A stretch of 64,000 nucleotides of DNA from positions 11,418,181 to 11,482,180 of the forward strand of contig OZ024742.1 in assembly GCA_964016885.1 (NCBI GenBank), written 5' to 3'. The position numbers and the translations under genes were made by a program. Positions within the stretch are counted from its first letter, which is position 1, and the number at the start of each line of letters is the position of its first letter. Under the pieces are notes generated by a model. It did not search any database. It saw only the letters and a list, made by a program, of their open reading frames with translations, and was not told the DNA's origin. Shown piece after piece: positions 23,547-36,500 of this stretch. Origin of the DNA: Eledone cirrhosa. Taxonomy: Eukaryota; Mollusca; Cephalopoda; Octopoda; Eledonidae.

Positions 23547-24732
23547 AGCTTGTAGCAGTGGAGTGTTCTGACGTTCTTGGTCCCGGGACCACAACACTGC
23601 TGACTGATTGGTTTAAGGTAGAGCTTGTAGCAGTGGAGTCTTCTGATGTTCTTGGTCCCGGGACCACAACACTCCTGACTGATTGCTTTAAGGTAGAGCT
23701 TGTAGCAGTGGTGTCTTCTGACGTTCTTGGTCCCGGGACCACAACACTCCTGACTGATTGGTTTAAGGTAGAGCTTGTAGCAGTGGAGACTTCTGACGTT
23801 CTTGGTCCCGGGACCACAACATTGCTGACTGATTGGTTTAAGGTAGAGCTTGTAGCAGTGGAGTGTTCTGACGTTCTTGGTCCCGGGACCACAACACTGC
23901 TGACTGATTGGTTTAAGGTAGAGCTTGTAGCAGTGGAGTCTTCTGACGTTCTTGGTCCCGGGACCACAACACTGCTGACTGATTGGTTTAAGGTAGAGCT
24001 TGTAGCAGTGGAGACTTCTGACGTTCTTGGTCCCGGGACCACAACACTGCTGACTGATTGGTTTAAGGTAGAGCTTGTAGCAGTGGAGTCTTCTGACGTT
24101 CTTGGTTCCGGGACCACATCACTGCTGACTGATTGGTTTAAGGTAGAGCTTGTAGCAGTGGAGACTTCTGACGTTCTTGATCCCGGGACCACAACACTGC
24201 TGACTGATTGGTTTAAGGTAGAGCTTGTAGCAGTGGAGTCTTCTGACGTTCTTGGTCCCGGGACCACAACACTGCTGACTGATTGGTTTAAGGTAGAGCT
24301 TGTAGCAGTGGAGTCTTCTGACGTTCTTGGTCCCGGGACCACAACACTGCTGACTGATTGGTTTAAGGTAGAGCTTGTAGCAGTGGAGTCTTCTGACGTT
24401 CTTGGTCCCGGGACCACAACACTCCTCACTGATTAGTTTAATGTAGAGCTTGTAGCAGTGGAGTCTTCTGACGTTCTTGGTCCCGGGACCACAACACTGC
24501 TGACTGATTGGTTTAAGGTAGAGCTTGTAGCAGTGGAGACTTCCGGCGTTCTTGGTCTCGGGACCCTAACACTCCTGACTGATTGGTTTAAGGTAGAGCT
24601 TGTAGCAGTGGAGTGTTCTGACGTTCTTGGTCCCGGGACCACAACACTCCTGACTGATTGGTTTAAGGTAGAGCTTGTAGCAGTGGAGTGTTCTGACGTT
24701 CTTGATCCCGGGACCACAACACTCCTGACTGA

Positions 24733-27700
24733 TTAGTTTAAGGTAGAGCTTGTAGCAGTGGAGTCTGCTGACGTTTTTGGTCCCGGGACCACAACACTGC
24801 TGACTGATTGGTTTAAGGTAGAGCTTGTAGCAGTTGAGACTTCGGGTGTTCTTGGTCTCGGACCCCAACAATCCTGACTGATTGGTTTAAGGTAGAGCTT
24901 GTAGCAGTGGAGTCTTCTGACTTTCTTGGTCCCGGGACCACAACACTGCTGACTGATTGGTTTAAGGTAGAGCTTGTAGCAGTGGAGACATCGGGCGTCC
25001 TTGGTCCCGGGACCACAACACTGCTGACTGATTGGTTTAAGGTAGAGCTTGTAGCAGTGGAGTCTTCTGACGTTCTTGGTCCCGGGACCACAACACTGCT
25101 GACTGATTGGTTTAAGGTAGAGCTTGTAGCAGTGGAGTCTTCTGACGTTCTTGGTCCCGGGACCACAACACTGCTGACTGATTGGTTTAAGGTAGAGCTT
25201 GTAGCAGTGGAGTCTTCTGACGTTCTTGGTCCCGGGACCACAACACTGCTGACTGATTGGTTTAAGGTAGAGCTTGTAGCAGTGGAGTCTTCTGACGTTC
25301 TTGGTCCCGGGACCACAACACTCCTCACTGATTAGTTTAAGGTAGAGCTTGTAGCAGTGGAGTCTTCTGACGTTCTTGGTCCCGGGACCACAACACTGCT
25401 GACTGATTGGTTTAAGGTAGAGCTTATAGCAGTGGAGACTTCCGGCGTTCTTGTTCTCGGGACCCCAACACTCCTGACTGATTGGTTTAAGGTAGAGCTT
25501 GTAGCAGTGGAGTCTTCTGACGTTCTTGGTCCCGGGACCACAACATTCCTGACTGATTGGTTTAAGGTAGAGCTTGTAGCAGTGGAGACTTCGGGCGTTC
25601 TTGGTCCCGGGACCACAACACTGCTGACTGATTGGTTTAAGGTAGAGCTTGTAGCAGTGGAGTGTTCTGACGTTCTTGATCCCGGGACCACAACACTCCT
25701 GACTGATTAGTTTAAGGTAGAGCTTGTAGCAGTCGAGTCTGCTGACGTTCTTGGTCCCGGGACCACAACACTGCTGACTGATTGGTTTAAGGTAGAGCTT
25801 GTAGCAGTTGAGACTTCGGGCGTTCTTGGTCTCGGGACCCCAACAATCCTGACTGATTGGTTTAAGGTAGAGCTTGTAGCAGTGGAGTCTTCTGACGTTC
25901 TTGGTCCCGGGACCACAACACTGCTGACTGATTGGTTTAAGGTAGAGCTTGTAGCAGTGGAGACTTCGGGCGTTCTTGGTCCCGGGACCACAACACTGCT
26001 GACTGATTGCTTTAAGGTAGAGCTTGTAGCAGTGGAGTCTTCTGACGTTCTTGGTCCCGGGACCACAACACCGCTGACTGATTGGTTTAAGGTAGAGCTT
26101 GTAGCAGTGGAGACTTCCCGCGTTCATGGTCTTGGGACCCCAACACTCCTGACTGATTGGTTTAAGGTAGAGCTTGTAGCAGTGGTGTCTTCTGGCGTTC
26201 TTGGTCCCGGGACCACAACACTGCTGACTGATTGGTTTAAGGTAGAGCTTGTAGCAGTGGAGACTTCGGGCATTCTTGGTCCCGGGACTACAACACTGCT
26301 GACTGATTGCTTTAAGGTAGAGCTTGTAGCAGTGGAGACTTCGGGCGTTCTTGGTCCCGGGACCACAACACTGCTGACTGATTGGTTTAAGTTAGAGCTT
26401 GTAGCAGAGGAGTCTTCTGACGTTCTTGGTCCCGGGACCACAACACTGCTGACTGATTGGTTTAAGGTAGAGCTTGTAGCAGTGGAGTCTTCGGGCATTC
26501 TTTGTCCCGGGACCACAACACTGCTGACTGATTGGTTTAAGGTAGAGCTTGAAGCAGCGGAGTCTTCTGACGTTCTTGGTCCCGGGACCACAACACTCCT
26601 GACTGATTGGTTTAAGGTAGAGCTTGTAGCAGTGGAGACTTCGGGCGTTCTTGGTCCCAGGACCACAACACTGCTGACTGATTGCTTTAAGGTAGAGCTT
26701 GTAGCAGTGGAGTCTTCTGACGTTCTTGGTCCCGGGACCACAACACTGCTGACTGATTGGTTTAAGGTAGAGCTTGTAGCAGTGGAGACTACCGGCGTTC
26801 TTGGTCTCGGGACCCCAACACTCCTGACTGATTGGTTTAAGGTAGAGCTTGTAGCAGTGGAGTCTTCTGACGTTCTTGGTCCCGGGACCACAACACTGCT
26901 GACTGATTGGTTTAAGGTAGAGCTTGTAGCAGTGGAGTCTTGTGACGTTCTTGGTCCCGGGACCACAACACTGCTGACTGATTGGTTTAAGGTAGAGCTT
27001 GTAGCAGTGGAGTCTTCTGACGTTCTTGGTCTCGGGACCCCAACACTCCTGACTGATTGGTTTAAGGTAGAGCTTGTAGCAGTGGAGACTTCGGGCGTTC
27101 TTGGTCCCGGGACCCCAACACTGCTGACTGATTGGTTTAAGGTAGAGCTTGTAGCAGTGGAGTCTTCTGACGTTCTTGGTCCCGGGACCCCAACACTCCT
27201 GACTGATTGGTTTAAGGTAGAGCTTGTAGCAGTGGAGTCTTCTGACGTTCTTGGTCCCGGGACCACAACACTGCTGACTGATTGGTTTAAGGTAGAGCTT
27301 GTAGCAGTGGAGTCTTCTGACGTTCTTGGTCCCGGGACCACAACACTGCTGACTGATTGGTTTAAGGTAGAGCTTGTAGCAGTGGAGTCTTCTGACGTTC
27401 TTGGTCCCGGGACCACAACACTGCTGACTGATTGGTTTAAGGTAGAGCTTGTAGCAGTGGAGTCTTCTGACGTTCTTGGTCCCGGGACCCCAACACTCCT
27501 GACTGATTGGTTTAAGGTAGAGCTTGTAGCAGTGGAGTCTTCTGACGTTCTTGGTCCCGGGACCACAACACTGCTGACTGATTGGTTTAAGGTAGAGCTT
27601 GTAGCAGTGGAGTCTTCTGACGTTCTTGGTCCCGGGACCACAACACTGCTGACTGATTGGTTTAAGGTAGAGCTTGTAGCAGTGGAGTCTTCTGACGTTC

Positions 27701-29201
27701 TTGGTCCCGGGACCACAACACTGCTGACTGATTGGTTTAAGGTAGAGCTTGTAGCAGTGGAGACTTCCGGCGTTCTTGGTCTCGGGACCCTAACACTCCT
27801 GACTGATTGGTTTAAGGTAGAGCTTGTAGCAGTGGAGTGTTCTGACGTTCTTGGTCCCGGGACCACAACACTCCTGACTGATTGGTTTAAGGTAGAGCTT
27901 GTAGCAGTGGAGTGTTCTGACGTTCTTGATCCCGGGACCACAACACTCCTGACTGATTAGTTTAAGGTAGAGCTTGTAGCAGTGGAGTCTGCTGACGTTT
28001 TTGGTCCCGGGACCACAACACTGCTGACTGATTGGTTTAAGGTAGAGCTTGTAGCAGTTGAGACTTCGGGTGTTCTTGGTCTCGGACCCCAACAATCCTG
28101 ACTGATTGGTTTAAGGTAGAGCTTGTAGCAGTGGAGTCTTCTGACTTTCTTGGTCCCGGGACCACAACACTGCTGACTGATTGGTTTAAGGTAGAGCTTG
28201 TAGCAGTGGAGACATCGGGCGTCCTTGGTCCCGGGACCACAACACTGCTGACTGATTGGTTTAAGGTAGAGCTTGTAGCAGTGGAGTCTTCTAACGTTCT
28301 TGGTCCCGGGACCACAACACTGCTGACTGATTGGTTTAAGGTAGAGCTTGTAGCAGTGGAGTCTTCTGACGTTCTTGGTCCCGGGACCACAACACTGCTG
28401 ACTGATTGGTTTAAGGTAGAGCTTGTAGCAGTGGAGTCTTCTGACGTTCTTGGTCCCGGGACCACAACACTGCTGACTGATTGGTTTAAGGTAGAGCTTG
28501 TAGCAGTGGAGTCTTCTGACGTTCTTGGTCCCGGGACCACAACACTCCTCACTGATTAGTTTAAGGTAGAGCTTGTAGCAGTGGAGTCTTCTGACGTTCT
28601 TGGTCCCGGGACCACAACACTGCTGACTGATTGGTTTAAGGTAGAGCTTATAGCAGTGGAGACTTCCGGCGTTCTTGTTCTCGGGACCCCAACACTCCTC
28701 ACTGATTGGTTTAAGGTAGAGCTTGTAGCAGTGGAGTCTTCTGACGTTCTTGGTCCCGGGACCACAACATTCCTGACTGATTGGTTTAAGGTAGAGCTTG
28801 TAGCAGTGGAGACTTCGGGCGTTCTTGGTCCCGGGACCACAACACTGCTGACTGATTGGTTTAAGGTAGAGCTTGTAGCAGTGGAGTGTTCTGACGTTCT
28901 TGATCCCGGGACCACAACACTCCTGACTGATTAGTTTAAGGTAGAGCTTGTAGCAGTCGAGTCTGCTGACGTTCTTGGTCCCGGGACCACAACACTGCTG
29001 ACTGATTGGTTTAAGGTAGAGCTTGTAGCAGTGGAGACTTCGGGCGTTCTTGGTCCCGGGACCACAACACTGCTGACTGATTGCTTTAAGGTAGAGCTTG
29101 TAGCAGTGGAGTCTTCTGACGTTCTTGGTCCCGGGACCACAACACCGCTGACTGATTGGTTTAAGGTAGAGCTTGTAGCAGTGGAGACTTCCGGCGTTCA
29201 T
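24733..29201. repeat. Higher-order repeat, offset 3224 bp
   Basis: The single-base-deleted string ggtctcggaccccaacaatc occurs at about 24,855 and 28,079 (offset 3224, one base short of 43 units). The unit order 24,733-26,127 is repeated from 27,957 to 29,201. The second copy lacks 150 bp, exactly two units, around 29,020, consistent with unequal exchange within the array. Confidence 0.75.
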
Positions 29202-30505
29202 GGTCTTGGGACCCCAACACTCCTGACTGATTGGTTTAAGGTAGAGCTTGTAGCAGTGGTGTCTTCTGGCGTTCTTGGTCCCGGGACCACAACACTGCTG
29301 ACTGATTGGTTTAAGGTAGAGCTTGTAGCAGTGGAGACTTCGGGCATTCTTGGTCCCGGGTCTACAACACTGCTGACTGATTGCTTTAAGGTAGAGCTTG
29401 TAGCAGTGGAGACTTCGGGCGTTCTTGGTCCCGGGACCACAACACTGCTGACTGATTGGTTTAAGTTAGAGCTTGTAGCAGAGGAGTCTTCTGACGTTCT
29501 TGGTCCCGGGACCACAACACTGCTGACTGATTGGTTTAAGGTAGAGCTTGTAGCAGTGGAGTCTTCGGGCATTCTTTGTCCCGGGACCACAACACTGCTG
29601 ACTGATTGGTTTAAGGTAGAGCTTGAAGCAGCGGAGTCTTCTGACGTTCTTGGTCCCGGGACCACAACACTCCTGACTGATTGGTTTAAGGTAGAGCTTG
29701 TAGCAGTGGAGACTTCGGGCGTTCTTGGTCCCAGGACCACAACACTGCTGACTGATTGCTTTAAGGTAGAGCTTGTAGCAGTGGAGTCTTCTGACGTTCT
29801 TGGTCCCGGGACCACAACACTGCTGACTGATTGGTTTAAGGTAGAGCTTGTAGCAGTGGAGACTACCGGCGTTCTTGGTCTCGGGACCCCAACACTCCTG
29901 ACTGATTGGTTTAAGGTAGAGCTTGTAGCAGTGGAGTCTTCTGACGTTCTTGGTCCCGGGACCACAACACTGCTGACTGATTGGTTTAAGGTAGAGCTTG
30001 TAGCAGTGGAGTCTTGTGACGTTCTTGGTCCCGGGACCACAACACTGCTGACTGATTGGTTTAAGGTAGAGCTTGTAGCAGTGGAGTCTTCTGACGTTCT
30101 TGGTCTCGGGACCCCAACACTCCTGACTGATTGGTTTAAGGTAGAGCTTGTAGCAGTGGAGACTTCGGGCGTTCTTGGTCCCGGGACCACAACACTGCTG
30201 ACTGATTGGTTTAAGGTAGAGCTTGTAGAAGTGGAGTCTTCTGACGTTCTTGGTCCCGGGACCCCAACACTCCTGACTGATTGGTTTAAGGTAGAGCTTG
30301 TAGCAGTGGAGTCTTCTGACGTTCTTGGTCCCGGGACCACAACACTGCTGACTGATTGGTTTAAGGTAGAGCTTGTTGCAGTGGAGACTTCTGACGTTCT
30401 TGGTCCCGGGACCACAACACTGCTGACTGATTGGTTTAAGGTAGAGCTTGTAGCAGTGGAGTGTTCTGACGTTCTTGGTCCCGGGACCACAACACTGCTG
30501 ACTGA

Positions 30506-33500
30506 TTAGTTTAAGGTAGACCTTGTAGCAGTGGAGTCTTCTGACGTTCTTGGTCCCGGGACCACAACACTGCTGACTGATTGGTTTAAGGTAGAGCTTG
30601 TATCAGTGGAGTCTTCTGACGTTCTTGGTGCCGGGACCACAACACTGCTGACTGATTGGTTTAAGGTAGAGCTTGTAGCATTGGAGTCTTCTGACGTTCT
30701 TGGTCCCGGGACCACAACACTTCTGACTGATTGGTTTAAGGTAGAGCTTGTAGCAGTGGAGTCTTCTGACGTTCTTGGTCCCGGAACCCCAACACTCCTG
30801 ACTGATTGGTTTAAGGTAGAGCTTGTAGCAGTGGAGTCTTCTGACGTTCTTGGTCCCGGGACCACAACACTGCTGACTGATTGGTTTAAGGTAGAGCTTG
30901 TAGCAGTGGAGTCTTCTGACGTTCTTGGTCCCGGGACCACAATACTCCTCACTGATTAGTTTAAGGTAGAGCTTGTAGCAGTGGAGTTTTCTGACGTTCT
31001 TGGTCCCGGGACCACAACACTGCTGACTGATTGGTTTAAGGTAGAGCTTGTAGCAGTGGAGACTTCCGGCGTTCTTGGTCTCGGGACCCCAACACTCCTG
31101 ACTGATTGGTTTAAGGTAGAGCTTGTAGCAGTGGAGTCTTCTGACGTTCTCGGTCCCGGGACCACAACACTCCTGACTGATTGGTTTAAGGTAGAGCTTG
31201 TAGCAGTGGAGACTTGTGACGTTCTTGGTCCCGGGACCACAACACTGCTGACTGATTGGTTTAAGGTAGAGCTTGTAGCAGTGGAGTCTTCTGACGTTCT
31301 TGGTCTCGGGACCCCAACACTCCTGACTGATTGGTTTAAGGTAGAGCTTGTAGCAGTGGAGTCTTCTGACGTTCTTGGTCCCGGGACCACAACACTGCTG
31401 ACTGATTGGTTTAAGGTAGAGCTTGTAGCAGTGGAGTCTTCTGACGTTCTTGGTCCCGGGACCACAACACTCCTCACTGATTAGTTTAAGGTAGAGCTTG
31501 TAGCAGTGGAGTCTTCTGACGTTCTTGGTCCCGGGACCACAACACTGCTGACTGATTGGTTTAAGGTAGAGCTTATAGCAGTGGAGACTTCCGGCGTTCT
31601 TGTTCTCGGGACCCCAACACTGCTGACTGATTGGTTTAAGGTAGAGCTTGTAGCAGTGGAGTCTTCTGACGTTCTTGGTCCCGGGACCACAACATTCCTG
31701 ACTGATTGGTTTAAGGTAGAGCTTGTAGCAGTGGAGACTTCGGGCGTTCTTGGTCCCGGGACCACAACACTGCTGACTGATTGGTTTAAGGTAGAGCTTG
31801 TAGCAGTGGAGACTTCGGGCATTCTTGGTCCCGGGACTACAACACTGCTGACTGATTGCTTTAAGGTAGAGCTTGTAGCAGTGGAGACTTCGGGCGTTCT
31901 TGGTCCCGGGACCACAACACTGCTGACTGATTGGTTTAAGTTAGAGCTTGTAGCAGAGGAGTCTTCTGACGTTCTTGGTCCCGGGACCACAACACTGCTG
32001 ACTGATTGGTTTAAGGTAGAGCTTGTAGCAGTGGAGTCTTCGGGCATTCTTTGTCCCGGGACCACAACACTGCTGACTGATTGGTTTAAGGTAGAGCTTG
32101 AAGCAGCGGAGTCTTCTGACGTTCTTGGTCCCGGGACCACAACACTCCTGACTGATTGGTTTAAGGTAGAGCTTGTAGCAGTGGAGACTTCGGGCGTTCT
32201 TGGTCCCAGGACCACAACACTGCTGACTGATTGCTTTAAGGTAGAGCTTGTAGCAGTGGAGTCTTCTGACGTTCTTGGTCCCGGGACCACAACACTGCTG
32301 ACTGATTGGTTTAAGGTAGAGCTTGTAGCAGTGGAGACTACCGGCGTTCTTGGTCTCGGGACCCCAACACTCCTGACTGATTGGTTTAAGGTAGAGCTTG
32401 TAGCAGTGGAGTCTTCTGACGTTCTTGGTCCCGTGACCACAACACTGCTGACTGATTGGTTTAAGGTAGAGCTTGTAGCAGTGGAGTCTTGTGACGTTCT
32501 TGGTCCCGGGACCACAACACTGCTGACTGATTGGTTTAAGGTAGAGCTTGTAGCAGTGGAGTCTTCTGACGTTCTTGGTCTCGGGACCCCAACACTCCTG
32601 ACTGATTGGTTTAAGGTAGAGCTTGTAGCAGTGGAGACTTCGGGCGTTCTTGGTCCCGGGACCACAACACTGCTGACTGATTGGTTTAAGGTAGAGCTTG
32701 TAGCAGTGGAGTCTTCTGACGTTCTTGGTCCCGGGACCCCAACACTCCTGACTGATTGGTTTAAGGTAGAGCTTGTAGCAGTGGAGTCTTCTGACGTTCT
32801 TGGTCCCGGGACCACAACACTGCTGACTGATTGGTTTAAGGTAGAGCTTGTTGCAGTGGAGACTTCTGACGTTCTTGGTCCCGGGACCACAACACTGATG
32901 ACTGATTGGTTTAAGGTAGAGCTTGTAGCAGTGGAGTGTTCTGACGTTCTTGGTCCCGGGACCACAACACTGCTGACTGATTAGTTTAAGGTAGACCTTG
33001 TAGCAGTGGAGTCTTCTGACGTTCTTGGTCCCGGGACCACAACACTGCTGACTGATTGGTTTAAGGTAGAGCTTGTATCAGTGGAGTCTTCTGACGTTCT
33101 TGGTGCCGGGACCACAACACTGCTGACTGATTGGTTTAAGGTAGAGCTTGTAGCATTGGAGTCTTCTGACGTTCTTGGTCCCGGGACCACAACACTTCTG
33201 ACTGATTGGTTTAAGGTAGAGCTTGTAGCAGTGGAGTCTTCTGACGTTCTTGGTCCCGGAACCCCAACACTCCTGACTGATTGGTTTAAGGTAGAGCTTG
33301 TAGCAGTGGAGTCTTCTGACGTTCTTGGTCCCGGGACCACAACACTGCTGACTGATTGGTTTAAGGTAGAGCTTGTAGCAGTGGAGTCTTCTGACGTTCT
33401 TGGTCCCGGGACCACAATACTCCTCACTGATTAGTTTAAGGTAGAGCTTGTAGCAGTGGAGTTTTCTGACGTTCTTGGTCCCGGGACCACAACACTGCTG

Positions 33501-36500
33501 ACTGATTGGTTTAGGGTAGAGCTTGTAGCAGTGGAGACTTCCGGCGTTCTTGGTCTCGGGACCCCAACACTCCTGACTGATTGGTTTAAGGTAGAGCTTG
33601 TAGCAGTGGAGTCTTCTGACGTTCTCGGTCCCGGGACCACAACACTCCTGACTGATTGGTTTAAGGTAGAGCTTGTAGCAGTGGAGACTTCGGGCGTTCT
33701 TCGTCCCGGCACCACAACACTGCTGACTGATTGCTTTAAGGTAGAGGTTGTAGCAGTGGAGTCTTCTGACGTTCTTGGTCCCGGGACCACAACACTGCTG
33801 ACTGATTGGTTTAAGGTAGAGCTTGTAGCAGTGGAGACTTCTGACGTTCTTGGTCCCGGGACCACAACACTGCTGACTGATTGGTTTAAGGTAGAGCTTG
33901 TAGCAGTGGAGTGTTCTGACGTTCTTGGTCCCGGGACCACAACACTGCTGACTGATTAGTTTAAGGTAGACCTTGTAGCAGTGGAGTTTTCTGACGTTCT
34001 TGGTCCCGGGACCACAACACTGCTGACTGATTGGTTTAAGGTAGAGCTTGTAGCAGTGGAGTCTTCTGACGTTCTTGGTCCCGGGACCACAACACTTCTG
34101 ACTGATTGGTTTAAGGTAGAGCTTGTAGCAGTGGAGTCTTCTGACGTTCTTGGTCCCGGAACCCCAACACTCCTGACTGATTGGTTTAAGGTAGAGCTTG
34201 TAGCAGTGGAGTCTTCTGACGTTCTTGGTCCCTGGACGACAACACTGCTGACTGATTGGTTTAAGGTAGAGCTTGTAGCAGTGGAGTCTTCTGACGTTCT
34301 TGGTCCCGGGACCACAATACTCCTCACTGATTAGTTTAAGGTAGAGCTTGTAGCAGTGGAGTCTTCTAACGTTCTTGGTCCCGGGACCACAACACTGCTG
34401 ACTGATTGGTTTAAGGTAGAGCTTGTAGCAGTGGAGACTTCCGGCGTTCTTGGTCTCGGGACCCCAACACTCCTGACTGATTGGTTTAAGGTAGAGCTTG
34501 TAGCAGTGGAGTCTTCTGACGTTCTCGGTCCCGGGACCACAACACTCCTGACTGATTGGTTTAAGGTAGAGCTTGTAGCAGTGGAGACTTCGGGCGTTCT
34601 TGGTCCCGGGACCACAACACTGCTGACTGATTGCTTTAAGTTAGAGGTTGTAGCAGTGGAGTCTTCTGACGTTCTTGGTCCCGGGACCACAACACTGCTG
34701 ACTGATTGGTTTAAGGTAGAGCTTGTAGCAGTGGAGACTTCGGGCATTCTTGGTCCCGGGACCACAACACTGCTGACTGATTGGTTTAAGGTAGAGCTTG
34801 TAGCAGTGGAGACTTCCGGCGTTCTTGGTCCCGGGACCACAACACTGCTGACTGATTGCTTTAAGGTAGAGCTTGTAGCAGTGGAGTCTTCTGACGTTCT
34901 TGGTCCCAGGACCACAACACTGCTGACTGATTGGTTTAAGGTAGAGCTTGTAGCAGTGGAGTCTTCTGACGTTCTTGGTCCCGGGACCACAACACTGCTG
35001 ACTGATTGGTTTAAGGTAGAGCTTGTAGCAGTGGAGACTTCGGGCATTCTTGGTCCCGGGACCACAGCACTGCTGACTGATGGGTTTAAGGTAGTGCTTG
35101 TAGCAGTGGAGAATTCGGGCGTTCTTGGTCGCGGGACCACAACATTGCTGACTGATTGCTTTAAGGTAGAGCTTGTAGCAGTGGAGTCTACTGACGTTCT
35201 TGGTCCCGGGACCACAACACTCCTGACTGATTGGTTTAAGGTAGAGCTTGTAGCATTGGAGTCTTCTGACGTTCTTGGTCCCGGGACCACAACACTCCTG
35301 ACTGATTGGTTTAAGGTAGAGCTTGTAGCAGTGGAGTCTTCTGTCGTTCTTGGTCCCGGGACAACAACACTGCTGACTGATTGGTTTAAGGTAGAGCTTA
35401 TAGCAGTGGAGACTTCCGGCGTTCTTGGTCTCGGGACCCCAACACTCCTGACTGCTTGGTTTAAGGTAGAGCTTGTAGCAGTGGAGTCTTCTGACGTTCT
35501 TGGTCCCGGGACCACAACACTGCTGACTGATTGGTTTAAGGTGGAGCTTGTAGCAGTGGAGTGTTCTGACGTTCTTGGTCCCGGGACCAGAACACTCCTG
35601 ATGATTAGTTTAAGGTAGAGCTTGTATCAGTGGAGTCTTCTGACGTTCTTGGTCCCGGGACCACAACACTGCTGACTGATTGGTTTAAGGTAGAGCTTGT
35701 AGCAGTGGAGACTTCGGGCGTTCTTGGTCTCGGGACCCCAACACTCCTGACTGATTGGTTTAAGGTAGAGCTTGTAGCAGTGGAGTCTTCTGACGTTCTT
35801 GGTCCCGGGACCACAACACTGCTGACTGATTGGTTTAAGGAAGAGCTTGTAGCAGTGGAGACTTCGGGCGTTCTTGGTCCCGGGACCACAACACTGCTGA
35901 CTGATTGGTTTAAGGTAGAGCTTGTAGCAGTGGAGACTTCCGGCGTTCTTGGTCTCGGGACCCCAACACTCGTGACTGATTGGTTTAAGGTAGAGCTTGT
36001 AGCAGTGGAGTCTTCTGACGTTCTCGGTCCCGGGACCACAACACTCCTGACTGATTGGTTTAAGGTAGAGCTTGTAGCAGTGGAGACTTCGGGCGTTCTT
36101 GGTCCCGGGACCACAACACTGCTGACTGATTGCTTTAAGGTAGAGCTTGTAGCAGTGGAGTCTTCAGACGTTCTTGGTCCCGGGACCACAACACTGCTGA
36201 CTGATTGGTTTAAGGTAGAGCTTGTAGCAGTGGAGACTTCGGGCATTCTTGGTCCCGGGACCACAACACTGCTGACTGATTGGTTTAAGGTAGAGCTGGT
36301 AGCAGTGGAGACTTCCGGCGTTCTTGGTCCCGGGACCACAACACTGCTGACTGATCGCTTTAAGGTAGAGCTTGTAGCAGTGGAGTCTTCTGACGTTCTT
36401 GGTCCCAGGACCACAACACTGCTGACTGATTGGTTTAAGGTAGAGCTTGTAGCAGTGGAGTCTTCTGACGTTCTTGGTCCCGGGACCACAACACTCCTGA